A DNA stretch of 64,000 bases, from the NCBI GenBank assembly GCA_963763485.1, contig CAVXOW010000009.1, positions 372,001 to 436,000 of the forward strand. Reading direction: 5' to 3'. A program made the translations under genes and the position numbers. This document shows, one piece after another, positions 35,307 to 43,384 of this stretch; positions within the stretch are counted from its first letter, which is position 1; each line of letters starts with the position of its first letter. The notes below the pieces were generated by a model. The model searched no databases and was not told the origin of the DNA. It worked only from the letters and a program-made list of their open reading frames with translations. This DNA is from CAWCKS01 sp963763485. GTDB taxonomy: Bacteria; Pseudomonadota; Alphaproteobacteria; Rhizobiales; Xanthobacteraceae.

Positions 35307-35873
35307 TCAGCGCAGACCCTCGTAGACCATGAAGCCGCGCGCCGTGGAGAGCTTGCGCAGCATGCGCCTACCAATCGATTGCGGCCGGTGGCCGACGTGG
35401 CGCCAGGTGGTCAGTTCGAGTTCGCGCACCCCGCCATAATCGGGCACTGCGGGAACCGTCAGCGGCGCGAGGATCCCGGTCACGCAGCCCGGGGTGTGCG
35501 GCCGGGTCGCGAATGGCAGCAGCAGCAGTTCCAGGAACATTGGCATGCCGTTGACGACAGCGGTTGCGCCGGCGACCGTGCCGATCTGTTCTTCCACGAC
35601 AATACCGATGAGGTCCTCGAGCTCCTTGCGGCTCGCGGTCTGCCACAGTGCATCGAAGCGCCGACCTTTGACGTCCGAGCCGAGCAGGGCGCAAAGCCTG
35701 GTTCCAGCGACACGGAAGGGAAAGCCGCTTGTGTGCTCATAAGCCAGCACAAAACTGTCGCCGAGGAGATGGCGGATCGGCTCCGGCTCGAAGGCAGATC
35801 GGGCAGGAGCAGCTTCCGATCCCCGGACCTCATCCCAATACGCAAAGAACTGCTGACTGGAGGGATGCTTCAT
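35307..35873 (-). CDS. PAS domain protein (PAS_5-like)
   Basis: A 188-residue soluble protein of the same type as that at 2433: FFAYWDEVRGSEAAPARSAF at the N-terminus, the GDSFVLAYEHTSGFPFRVAGTRLCALLGSDVKG strand-turn segment, then GMPMFLELLLLPFATRPHTPGCVTGILAPL. This is the PAS_5 arrangement, a single PAS fold with no output domain. It lies upstream of the tandem PilZ gene in the same direction (190-base gap), and the pairing is conserved in my recollection of related genomes. Start chosen at ATG 35873 because the extra upstream residues are cysteine- and arginine-rich. Confidence 0.8.
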   Translation of the reverse strand: MKHPSSQQFFAYWDEVRGSEAAPARSAFEPEPIRHLLGDSFVLAYEHTSGFPFRVAGTRLCALLGSDVKGRRFDALWQTASRKELEDLIGIVVEEQIGTVAGATAVVNGMPMFLELLLLPFATRPHTPGCVTGILAPLTVPAVPDYGGVRELELTTWRHVGHRPQSIGRRMLRKLSTARGFMVYEGLR

Positions 35874-36147
35874 TTCGAACCTACGCAAACACGACAAGCC
35901 GACGCGCGGCGGGACAGACCTGTGCCGTTCCGAGCCTGTCAGCCCGTCGCGGCATCTCTTGCAGGGGGAGGTTGCAGCGTCCATGCCGAACCGCAGCCGA
36001 ACCGGCGTTTGGCGCGCTTCACTGAAATTAACGTTAAATTAACGATGCGCTTGGGGCTCGAGGCCGCCGCTCCTAACTTGGCCGCACTCCAGTTTGCCCG
36101 GCGGGGAGGGGTGAGAACGCTGACTTCGTCGCCGAGGGATCGCCTTG

Positions 36148-36178
36148 AAGGAGGGCCGTGCGCCTTCCTTTTTCTCTT
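36148..36178 (+). terminator. Orphan intrinsic terminator-like hairpin upstream of rhomboid gene
   Basis: AAGGAGGGC (36148-36156) pairs with GCCTTCCTT (36162-36170) with one G-T pair, followed by TTTCTCTTT. No plus-strand protein gene precedes it, as the gene to the left runs the other way. It could end a short RNA started near 36025-36050 (ATTAACGTTAAATTAACG region) or attenuate the rhomboid gene. Confidence 0.6.
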
Positions 36179-36298
36179 TGGGAGCAAGGCTATGCGGGCA
36201 GCGACCGATCCTTCCCTTGCACCATCAGCCGCCGCCCCTTATTCGGGGTAGCACTCTCGCGACAGCCGAATCTCGGGGGTGGACAGGCAGAAGGTCAC

Positions 36299-37075
36299 GT
36301 GAGTTCTCCCGAAACGACGTCGCACGAGCCGATCTTCACGCTGCCGGGCGCGCTCACCGCGCTGCTCGCTCTGATGTTCGCCATCCACTTCATCCGCATG
36401 GCGCTGCCGGAGTCCATCGACGAGCAGGTGCTGCTGGGCTTCGCGTTCATCCCGGCGCGCTATGGCACCAGCCTGTTCGCCCACTCGATCTACGACAGCA
36501 TTGGTCCAAAGATCTGGACCTTCCTGACTTACGCCCTGCTGCACGCCGACCTCAGCCACATCGGCTTCAACAGCCTGTGGCTATTGCCGTTCGGCAGCGC
36601 GCTGGCGCGCCGGTTCGGCGCGTTGCGCTTTTACGCTTTCCTCGCGGTGACGGCGATTGCCGGCGCGGCCGCGCATCTGCTGACACATGACGGCGAACTC
36701 GCGCCGATGATCGGCGCATCGGCTGCGGTGTCGGGCGCGATGGCGGCCTCCATGCGCTTTGCCTTCGGTAGCGGCAGCTTCCTGTCGTTCCGCCGCGGCA
36801 ATGCCGAGGCGGCAGCGCTGGTGCCGGCGCTGCCGTTGTTGCAGGCACTGCGCCACCCGCGCGTGCTGGCGTTTCTTGCGGTGTGGTTCGGCATCAACAT
36901 CGTGTTCGGTATCGGCTCGATCTCGATCGGCACGCAGTCGACCACTGTCGCCTGGCAGGCCCACATCGGCGGCTTCGTCGCGGGCTTGTTGCTGTTCTCG
37001 CTGTTCGATCCAATCCGTCCGACCGACGGCCGCGACTCGGGCGATGAGGCGCTCGAAGCGCAAGACCCCGCCTGA
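36299..37075 (+). CDS. Rhomboid family intramembrane serine protease
   Basis: A 258-residue polytopic membrane protein. The rhomboid active site is present: Asn91 in SHIGFNSLWLLPFG, Ser141 in MIGASAAVSGAM and His222 in AWQAHIGGFVAG. Extra marks are LTYALLHADLSHIG in the L1/TM2 region. It cleaves membrane-spanning substrates inside the bilayer; the target is unknown. The GTG at 36299 was chosen because the following residues (SSPETTSHEPIFTLPG) lead directly into the first membrane helix, while the longer frame from 36158 would read through the terminator-like hairpin. Confidence 0.9.
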   Translation: MSSPETTSHEPIFTLPGALTALLALMFAIHFIRMALPESIDEQVLLGFAFIPARYGTSLFAHSIYDSIGPKIWTFLTYALLHADLSHIGFNSLWLLPFGSALARRFGALRFYAFLAVTAIAGAAAHLLTHDGELAPMIGASAAVSGAMAASMRFAFGSGSFLSFRRGNAEAAALVPALPLLQALRHPRVLAFLAVWFGINIVFGIGSISIGTQSTTVAWQAHIGGFVAGLLLFSLFDPIRPTDGRDSGDEALEAQDPA

Positions 37076-37208
37076 CTCCGGCGTGACGATGCGGCGCACA
37101 TGGTGCAACGCCACAAGCCTTGCCGAGCGCGCCGCGCCGTCCCACATTTGAAACCACATTGACGCTGCGCTGTTTATCAGGGCCACAGCTTTACGGGCCG
37201 CGTTGAGA

Positions 37209-37229
37209 AAGAGCATGAAGATCGTGCTC
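37209..37229. repeat. Short inverted repeat AGAGCATGA/TCGTGCTCT
   Basis: AGAGCATGA pairs imperfectly with GATCGTGCTCT, and a further AGAGCATGATCGG copy follows at about 37235. The words match the ends of the larger repeat at 53232-53282. It lies in the leader between the rhomboid and CBS genes. Confidence 0.5.
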
Positions 37230-37292
37230 TATCGACCAGAGCATGATCGGAATGCGCGGCCCTCCTGGCCAGGACAGCTTAAGGAGGCGACC

Positions 37293-37721
37293 ATGACCGT
37301 GCGTGCCGTTCTCGAGTCCAAGGGCTACAACATCGTCACCGTTGATCCGGCTGCGACCGTGCGCGCGGCGGTGAAGCTTTTGTCGGAGCGCCGCATCGGC
37401 GCGGTGATTGTCATGGCCGATGCACGGATTGCCGGCATCCTGTCGGAGCGTGACATCGTCCGCGTGCTTGGCGAGCGTGGCGCTGCGATCCTCGACGAGA
37501 AAGTCGAGCAGGTGATGACGCGCAAGGTCATTACCTGCCGTCCCGCCGACACCGTCGCGGCAATCATGGAAACGATGACCGAAGGCAAGTTCCGCCATCT
37601 GCCTGTTGTCGACGAAGGCAAGGTGATGGGCCTGATCTCGATCGGCGACGTCGTCAAGCGCCGCGTCATGGAGTACGAACGCGAGCAGGAAGCGCTGCGC
37701 GACTACATCAAGACCGCCTGA
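37293..37721 (+). CDS. CBS domain pair protein
   Basis: A 142-residue protein consisting only of two CBS domains: NIVTVDPAATVRAAVKLLSERRIGAVIVM with RIAGILSERDIVRVL, then VEQVMTRKVITCRPADTVAAIMETM with GKFRHLPVVDEGKVMGLISIGDVVKR. Such pairs bind adenine nucleotides (AMP/ATP, SAM or NADH) and modulate partners. ATG 37293 follows a perfect AAGGAGG at 37281-37287. It is a stand-alone gene; the convergent patatin gene ends close to its stop. Confidence 0.92.
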   Translation: MTVRAVLESKGYNIVTVDPAATVRAAVKLLSERRIGAVIVMADARIAGILSERDIVRVLGERGAAILDEKVEQVMTRKVITCRPADTVAAIMETMTEGKFRHLPVVDEGKVMGLISIGDVVKRRVMEYEREQEALRDYIKTA

Positions 37722-38801
37722 CAGGCAGCGGATATGTCTTGTAATTACTGCGCGGCCTGAACTCTCGTCGGGCCCCGCATCGTTGGCTGCCGGCGGCGCC
37801 GGCGCGAGGATGCCGATCGCTTCTTCGATCAATTCGATGGCGCGCTCGGCGGCACGGCGACCGTGCTCGATCGTCTCGGCAGCGCGATGGAAATCGAACA
37901 GCGCGACCCGGGCGATGCGCGGCGAGATCAGGATGTCGGGCGGATCGCCCGCAAGCCTCGCGCGCGTGATGCGATCCTGCATGATGTTGAAGGCTTCGAC
38001 CATCACTGTCGGGATGGCGGGCAGGCCCCCCTGGCCACCGAGGGAACTCTGCTTCATGGCGCGCTCGGTGGAGAAGAAGCGGCGTAATCCCTTGCGCTGC
38101 ACGATGACGGGCGGGTCCTCGACCTCGAGGATCTCGGGCGGCGTTCCGTACGCGGCAATGGTGCCGCCATGGCCGAAGCTGTCACTGTTCAGGCTGACGG
38201 CGATCACGATCTCGGCGCCGAGCGCGCGCGCCGCCGACACCGGCACCGGATTGACCAGGGCGCCGTCGACCAGCCAGCGATCGCCGACCAGCACCGGGGT
38301 GAAGATGCCGGGCAGGGCATAGGACGCACGGATCGCGTCGACGAGTCGGCCATGGGTCAGCCAGATCTCGTGGCCGGTTTTGATCTCGGTCGCGACGGCC
38401 GCGTACTTGATCGGCAGATCGTCGATGCGGGTCTTGCCGATCGCCTCCTGCAATCGCGCCGCAAGCTTGTTGCCGGCAATCAAGCCGGACCCGTTGAGCT
38501 GGATGTCGAGATAGCCGAACACGCTGCGTGCTTGCAGGCTGCGCGCCCAACTCTCGAAACCGTCGAGGCGGCCTGAGACATAAGCGCCGCCGACCGCGGC
38601 GCCGATCGATGTGCCGACCACGATGTCGGGGGCGATGCCGCGCGCTTGCAGCGCGCGGATCACCCCGATATGGGCGAAGCCGCGCGCGGCGCCCCCGCCA
38701 AGCACCAGTGCGATCAGCGGCCGGCGCTTGGGGCCAAGGCCGACGCCGCCCGGTGGCCTGGTTGTGCCATTGCTGCCGTCGACGATCGTCAAGGCCTGCA
38801 C
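37708..38801 (-). CDS. Patatin-like phospholipase family protein (RssA-like), 3' end uncertain
   Basis: A roughly 360-residue soluble patatin. The glycine-rich oxyanion loop is LGGGAARGFAHIG, the nucleophile elbow is GTSIG (residues 63-67, Ser65) and the catalytic aspartate is in VDGALVNP (Asp179), the Ser-Asp dyad of the family. RIARVALFDFHRAAETIEHGRRAAERAIELIEEA forms the C-terminal helices. As sequenced the frame stays open into antisense of the CBS gene as far as 37191. A two-base change near 37755 would instead give the ending RPRSNYKTYPLPVRRS at a TGA at 37708-37710. The true end near 37708 is my inference. It hydrolyses lipid acyl chains. Confidence 0.8.
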
Positions 38802-38967
38802 TCCGAAAGTTTGCCGCGACCGCCGATTCGGCTGACATCGCTGCAGAAACCGCCTCTTTGGCAGTAAATATGACCGCTCGGCGACGGATGCCAGTTTTGA
38901 ATTACGAAGCGGCTAACACATTGCGCAAGGCTTGAATTTGCCTGTTTTTCAGTGAACAACCGCCATT

Positions 38968-40038
38968 GTGACAGTTCCGACACCAACCCGTCGCCAGGCC
39001 GCGCAGCGCACACGTTACTGCTTCATCCTGGCACTTGTGACGAGTGCGATCGTGCTTGCCGCGATGCCGGCACGAGCGCAGCTGTTCGGCGACCGTCCGG
39101 CGCCGGTGCCACCCGCTAACGTGCCGATCACCGATGCGCCCCCAGGCAGCGCAATCAGTCTCGCGCCGCCGTCGGGACCGGCCGCCGCACCGCTGTCGGC
39201 GCCGCTGCCGCCGCCGATTTCCGGCGGCAGCTCGCTTGCGCCGAATTCCACCGCGGCGACACCAACCACGCCGACCACCGGGCAGGCGGTGCTGGCGCTG
39301 AGCGCCCGCTACGGCAAGGATGCATCCAGCATCGCCTCGGGTTTGATCTGGCGCGTCTACGGCGACAAGCCGGATGCGACCGGCGTCTTCAAGCAACTGC
39401 GCGAAGAGCGATCGGCGACGCCCAACATCGTGCTGCCGGCGGGCAACTATGTCATCCACGTCAGCCTCGGCCTTGCCAGCGCCGTGCGCGCGGTCACGCT
39501 GAAGCAGGATACGGTGCGCGAGGTGTTCGATCTGCCGGCAGGCGGATTGCGCATCGAGGGCCGCGTCGGCACCAGCAAGATCCCGCCCGGCCAGGTCACG
39601 TTCAACATCTACAAGGGCAGCCAGTTCGAGCCCGTCGAGCGCGCGCCGATCGCGCAGAACGTCGCGGTCGGCGACGTCGCGGTGATTCCGGAAGGCACTT
39701 ATTATATTGTCTCGAACTATGGCGACGGCAATTCGGTCGTGCGTTCCGACATCCGCGTACAGGCCGGCAAGCTGACCGACGTGATCGTCACCCACCGCGC
39801 CGCGCTCATCATGCTGAAGCTGGTCAGCGAGAACGGCGGCGAAGCGCTCGCCAACACGCAATGGTCGGTGCTGACGCCGGGCGGCGACGTGATCAAGGAA
39901 TCGATCGGCGCGTTCCCGCGCGTCGTGCTGGCGGAAGGCGAGTATCGTGCTGTCGCCAAGAATGAAGGCAAGGTTTACCAGCGCGACTTCAACGTCGTGA
40001 ACGGCGTCGACGGCGAGGTCGAGGTCGTCGCCAAGTAG
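38968..40038 (+). CDS. Conserved secreted protein with proline-rich linker
   Basis: A 356-residue exported protein. A signal peptide (LALVTSAIVLAAMPARA) is followed by about 65 residues rich in proline and alanine (disordered linker), then three beta-sandwich-like units: VLALSARYGKDASSIASGLIW with NIVLPAGNYVIHVSLG, then LPAGGLRIEGRVGTSKIPPGQVTFNIYKG with VIPEGTYYIVSNYGDG, and MLKLVSENGGEALANTQWSVLTPGGD with VLAEGEYRAVAKNEG. The repeated PAGNY/PEGTY/AEGEY turns suggest carboxypeptidase-like or similar beta repeats. I do not know a function. GTG at 38968 is the first start before the signal peptide. Confidence 0.75.
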   Translation: MTVPTPTRRQAAQRTRYCFILALVTSAIVLAAMPARAQLFGDRPAPVPPANVPITDAPPGSAISLAPPSGPAAAPLSAPLPPPISGGSSLAPNSTAATPTTPTTGQAVLALSARYGKDASSIASGLIWRVYGDKPDATGVFKQLREERSATPNIVLPAGNYVIHVSLGLASAVRAVTLKQDTVREVFDLPAGGLRIEGRVGTSKIPPGQVTFNIYKGSQFEPVERAPIAQNVAVGDVAVIPEGTYYIVSNYGDGNSVVRSDIRVQAGKLTDVIVTHRAALIMLKLVSENGGEALANTQWSVLTPGGDVIKESIGAFPRVVLAEGEYRAVAKNEGKVYQRDFNVVNGVDGEVEVVAK

Positions 40039-40203
40039 ACGAACAAGTACGACCACGTGGACCGCTGCGTCTGTCGTCTGTCGGTAACCATCAGCTGTCT
40101 TATTTCTGTCATAGAGCGACGCGGCAGCCTGCGGGTTCGCTGCTTTTACGCGCGGTTAAAGTGTCGCGGTCAGCTTCCCCGTGGGCAGTGGGGAGCGAGA
40201 AAA

Positions 40204-42735
40204 ATGAGTGCGATGACTGCAACCGTGCAGCCGCGTCGCCGGATGATCGGCGCTGATGTATTCTCCGACCTGGAAGTCCTGCGACGCAAATGGAATGCGG
40301 CGCTCAAGCCCGGCCATCGTCTGCCTCCTTACGAAGACATCATGCTGGGCAGCCTCGGGCGGCTCGCCGATCATGTGATGTTGCTCAAGGGCGAGGCGGC
40401 TGCAAACCTCACCGTGGTGCGCGCGGGTCAATATGTTCACGACTGGCTTGGCACCGACGATAACGACATTGCAGTCGCGCAGCTGACCGCCGATTGTGCA
40501 ATCGCATTGAACGACATCGCCGTCGCGGCCGCGGCCTCGTCAAAACCCTCGTCGTCAACGGCTTATCGCGTCCGTGACGGACTGGTCGAGACTTACGACG
40601 TGCTCGCGATGCCGCTCGCCAACCGCTGGGGCGCGCCGCTGATGGCGGTCTATGTCCGCGAGCGCGGCAGCCGGTTCGAATTGGTCGATTCGATCTACCG
40701 CTCGACCAACGAAGGCATGATCGCGCTGGTCGCGGTACGCGAACCGAATGGAACCGATGTCGTTGACTTCCAGATCCTCGATCTCAACGACGGCGCGGAG
40801 CGATTGCTGCGACTACCGGCCGCGCGTTTGCGCTGGCGCAAGATCGGCAGCAGCAGCCATCCGTTCGCGACGGCGGAGACGCTGGCGCGGCTCAAATCGG
40901 CATTGAACACCCAGCAGCGCGAGCAATTCGAGATCGACGTGACGGCAGACGGCCAGACGACCTATGTCCGGGTCGGTGTGGCGGCGACCGGCGATCTCGT
41001 CTGCGCGACGCTGTCCGACGTCACCGAGATCAAGCGCAGCGAAGCGTCGTTTCGTCTGCTGTTCGAGAGCAACCCGACTCCGATGTGGGTGTTCGACGTC
41101 GAGACCCGGCGCTTCCTCAGTGTCAACGACGCCGCGGTTGTCCACTACGGCTATCGCCGCGAACAGTTCCTGGCGATGACTTATTCCGATCTCTGGCCGG
41201 AGGCGGAGCGTGCGCAGCATCTCGAAGCGCTGCAGGGTCTCGCCGAAGCCTATCAATCCAGCCAGAGCTGGCACCATGCCAAGGCCAACGGAGAGTTGAT
41301 CGAGGTCGTGACCTTCGGTCGCCGCGTGACGTTCGCCAATCGTGCCGCTTTCCTGGTGACGGTGATGGACGTGACCGAGCGCAAGCGCGCCGAGGCCCGC
41401 ATCGCCCACATGGCGCACCACGATGCGCTGACCGATTTGCCGAATCGCACCGTGTTCAGCCAGCGCCTGGCCGATGCCCTGACGCGGGTGCGGCGCGATC
41501 GCGAGCGCATCGCGGTGTTGTGGGTCGACCTCGATCACTTCAAAGCGGTCAACGACTCCTTTGGTCATTCCGTCGGGGACCGGCTGTTGAAGGCCGCCGC
41601 AGAGCGCTTGCGCGATGCGAGCGGCGAGGGCGCGCTGGTCGCGCGCCTCGGCGGCGACGAATTCGCCGTGCTGCTGGAGGCGGTTGCGACACCGAACGAT
41701 GCAGGTAGCGCGGCCGAGCGGCTGATCGAAGCCTTGAGCGTTCCCTTCGAGTTCGAGGGGACCGAAATGGCGGTCGGCACCAGCGTCGGCATCGCGCTCT
41801 ATCCGGGCGACGGCGAAGGCGTTGAGGAGTTGTTGCGCAACGCCGACCTCGCGCTTTACCGCGCCAAGGCCGATGGTCGCGGCACGCACCACTTCTTCGA
41901 GCCCGAGATGGACCGGCAGGCGCAGAAACGCCGCGTGCTGGAGCGCGACCTGCGCAAAGGTCTCATGCGCGGCGAGTTCGAGCTTTATTACCAGCCGCTG
42001 ATCGATCTCGCTTCCGGGCGAGTCACCGCGTTCGAGTCGCTGTTGCGCTGGAATCATCCCGAGCGCGGCATGGTGCCGCCGGTCGAATTCATTTCGGTCA
42101 CCGAGGAAACCGGCCTGATCGTTCCGCTCGGCGAGTGGGTGCTGCATGCCGCCTGCAGCGAAGCCGCGAACTGGCCCGACGATGTCAAGATCGCGGTCAA
42201 CCTTTCGCCGCTGCAGTTCCGTAACCGCAATCTGGTTGCCGCGGTCGTCAATGCGCTCGCCCGTTCCGGACTTGCGCCGCAGCGGCTCGAGCTCGAGATC
42301 ACCGAGTCGGTGTTGCTCGCCGAAACCAATTCCAACATTGCAACGCTGCATCAGCTGCGCGCGCTCGGGGTGCGCATCTCAATGGATGATTTCGGCACCG
42401 GCTATTCCAGCCTCGGCTATCTGCGCAGCTTCCCGTTCGACAAGATCAAGATCGATCGGTCGTTTGTCAGCGAGATCGCGCAGGACGAGGATTGCGCGGC
42501 CATCATCCGGGCGATTTCGGGCCTCGGGCGCAGCCTGCGCATACGCACGACGGCGGAGGGCGTCGAGACCGAGGCCCAGCTCGGCCGGCTGCGTGACGAG
42601 GGCTGCTCCGAGGTGCAGGGCTATTATTTCAGCCCGCCACGTCCGGCCTCTGAGGTCGTGGGCCTGCTGGAAAAATTCGGCGCGGGCGCGAGCGCTGCAC
42701 AACCGGTAGGGCAACTCACTAGGAAAATCGCGTAA
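40204..42735 (+). CDS. PAS-GGDEF-EAL cyclic-di-GMP signalling protein
   Basis: An 843-residue soluble regulator. Order: an N-terminal PAS_5-like region (GSLGRLADHVMLLKGEAA, about residues 30-150), a linker, a PAS domain (FRLLFESNPTPMWVFDVETRR, about 283-400), a GGDEF domain with intact GGDEF at 483-487, and an EAL domain with ESLLR at 611-615, LEITESVLLAE and MDDFGTGYSSLGYLRSFPFDKIKIDRSF. Both catalytic signatures look complete, so it could make and degrade cyclic-di-GMP. ATG 40204 follows GGGGAGCGAGAAA. It overlaps the convergent nitroreductase gene by 17 bases. Confidence 0.93.
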   Translation: MSAMTATVQPRRRMIGADVFSDLEVLRRKWNAALKPGHRLPPYEDIMLGSLGRLADHVMLLKGEAAANLTVVRAGQYVHDWLGTDDNDIAVAQLTADCAIALNDIAVAAAASSKPSSSTAYRVRDGLVETYDVLAMPLANRWGAPLMAVYVRERGSRFELVDSIYRSTNEGMIALVAVREPNGTDVVDFQILDLNDGAERLLRLPAARLRWRKIGSSSHPFATAETLARLKSALNTQQREQFEIDVTADGQTTYVRVGVAATGDLVCATLSDVTEIKRSEASFRLLFESNPTPMWVFDVETRRFLSVNDAAVVHYGYRREQFLAMTYSDLWPEAERAQHLEALQGLAEAYQSSQSWHHAKANGELIEVVTFGRRVTFANRAAFLVTVMDVTERKRAEARIAHMAHHDALTDLPNRTVFSQRLADALTRVRRDRERIAVLWVDLDHFKAVNDSFGHSVGDRLLKAAAERLRDASGEGALVARLGGDEFAVLLEAVATPNDAGSAAERLIEALSVPFEFEGTEMAVGTSVGIALYPGDGEGVEELLRNADLALYRAKADGRGTHHFFEPEMDRQAQKRRVLERDLRKGLMRGEFELYYQPLIDLASGRVTAFESLLRWNHPERGMVPPVEFISVTEETGLIVPLGEWVLHAACSEAANWPDDVKIAVNLSPLQFRNRNLVAAVVNALARSGLAPQRLELEITESVLLAETNSNIATLHQLRALGVRISMDDFGTGYSSLGYLRSFPFDKIKIDRSFVSEIAQDEDCAAIIRAISGLGRSLRIRTTAEGVETEAQLGRLRDEGCSEVQGYYFSPPRPASEVVGLLEKFGAGASAAQPVGQLTRKIA

Positions 42736-43285
42736 CAATATCTTTCAGAATCGGCCGGTCGCGATCTTCGCTCGGGCGGGTGGAGCGGCCGATATGGACG
42801 AAGCCCGCCATCTTCTCGTCGGCAGCGAGACCGAGTGCGGTGAGCGCGTCGCGGTCGAATGCCATCCATCCGGTCAGCCAGCTCGCCACATAGCCAAGGC
42901 CGTTCGCGGCGGTGACGATGTTCATCGCGCTCGCGCCGGCCGACAGCTCCTGCTCCCATTCCGGGATCTTCACATGCGGCCTGGCGCGGCTGACCACGCC
43001 GATCACCAGCGGCGCATGGAGGAAGCGCTTGCGCTCGACCTCGACCTGGTCGGCGGTGGCTTGCGGGTTCCGGCGCATGAAAATCTCGGCAAACAGGTTG
43101 CCTGCCTTCTCGCGGGCTGTGCCCTCGAACACGATGAAGCGCCATGGCACCAGCTTGCCGTGATCCGGCACGCGGGCGCCGAGCGTCAGGATGGTCTCGA
43201 GCTCGTCCGCGGTCGGACCAGGGCCGGTCATCTCGATCGGCTTCACCGAGCGGCGGGATTTCAGGAGTTGAATTGTATCGGGCAT
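42719..43285 (-). CDS. Nitroreductase family protein
   Basis: A 188-residue FMN-dependent nitroreductase of the short type (YdjA-like). FMN-binding marks are KSRRSVKPIEMTGPGPTADEL near the N-terminus (RRS), ARVPDHGKLVPWRFIVF and the helix SAGASAMNIVTAANGLGYVASWLTG, with FVHIGR near the C-terminus. It reduces nitro or quinone compounds with NAD(P)H in the cytoplasm as a dimer. The stop overlaps the end of the GGDEF-EAL gene. It lies downstream of thrS in the opposite order, both on the minus strand, 99 bases apart. Confidence 0.9.
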   Translation of the reverse strand: MPDTIQLLKSRRSVKPIEMTGPGPTADELETILTLGARVPDHGKLVPWRFIVFEGTAREKAGNLFAEIFMRRNPQATADQVEVERKRFLHAPLVIGVVSRARPHVKIPEWEQELSAGASAMNIVTAANGLGYVASWLTGWMAFDRDALTALGLAADEKMAGFVHIGRSTRPSEDRDRPILKDIVTRFS

Positions 43286-43384
43286 GCGCGATCCGTGATT
43301 GGTTCGACACTTGATATTGGACTTGCGTCCTGCTGAACAAGGGCCGGTCGTTTAGAGCTCAACTAAACGGCCGGCTCCAGTTTG

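Noticed and set aside
40813..42351. 512-residue frame antisense to the GGDEF-EAL gene
   Set aside because: Opposite strand has full catalytic motifs; this frame has none.
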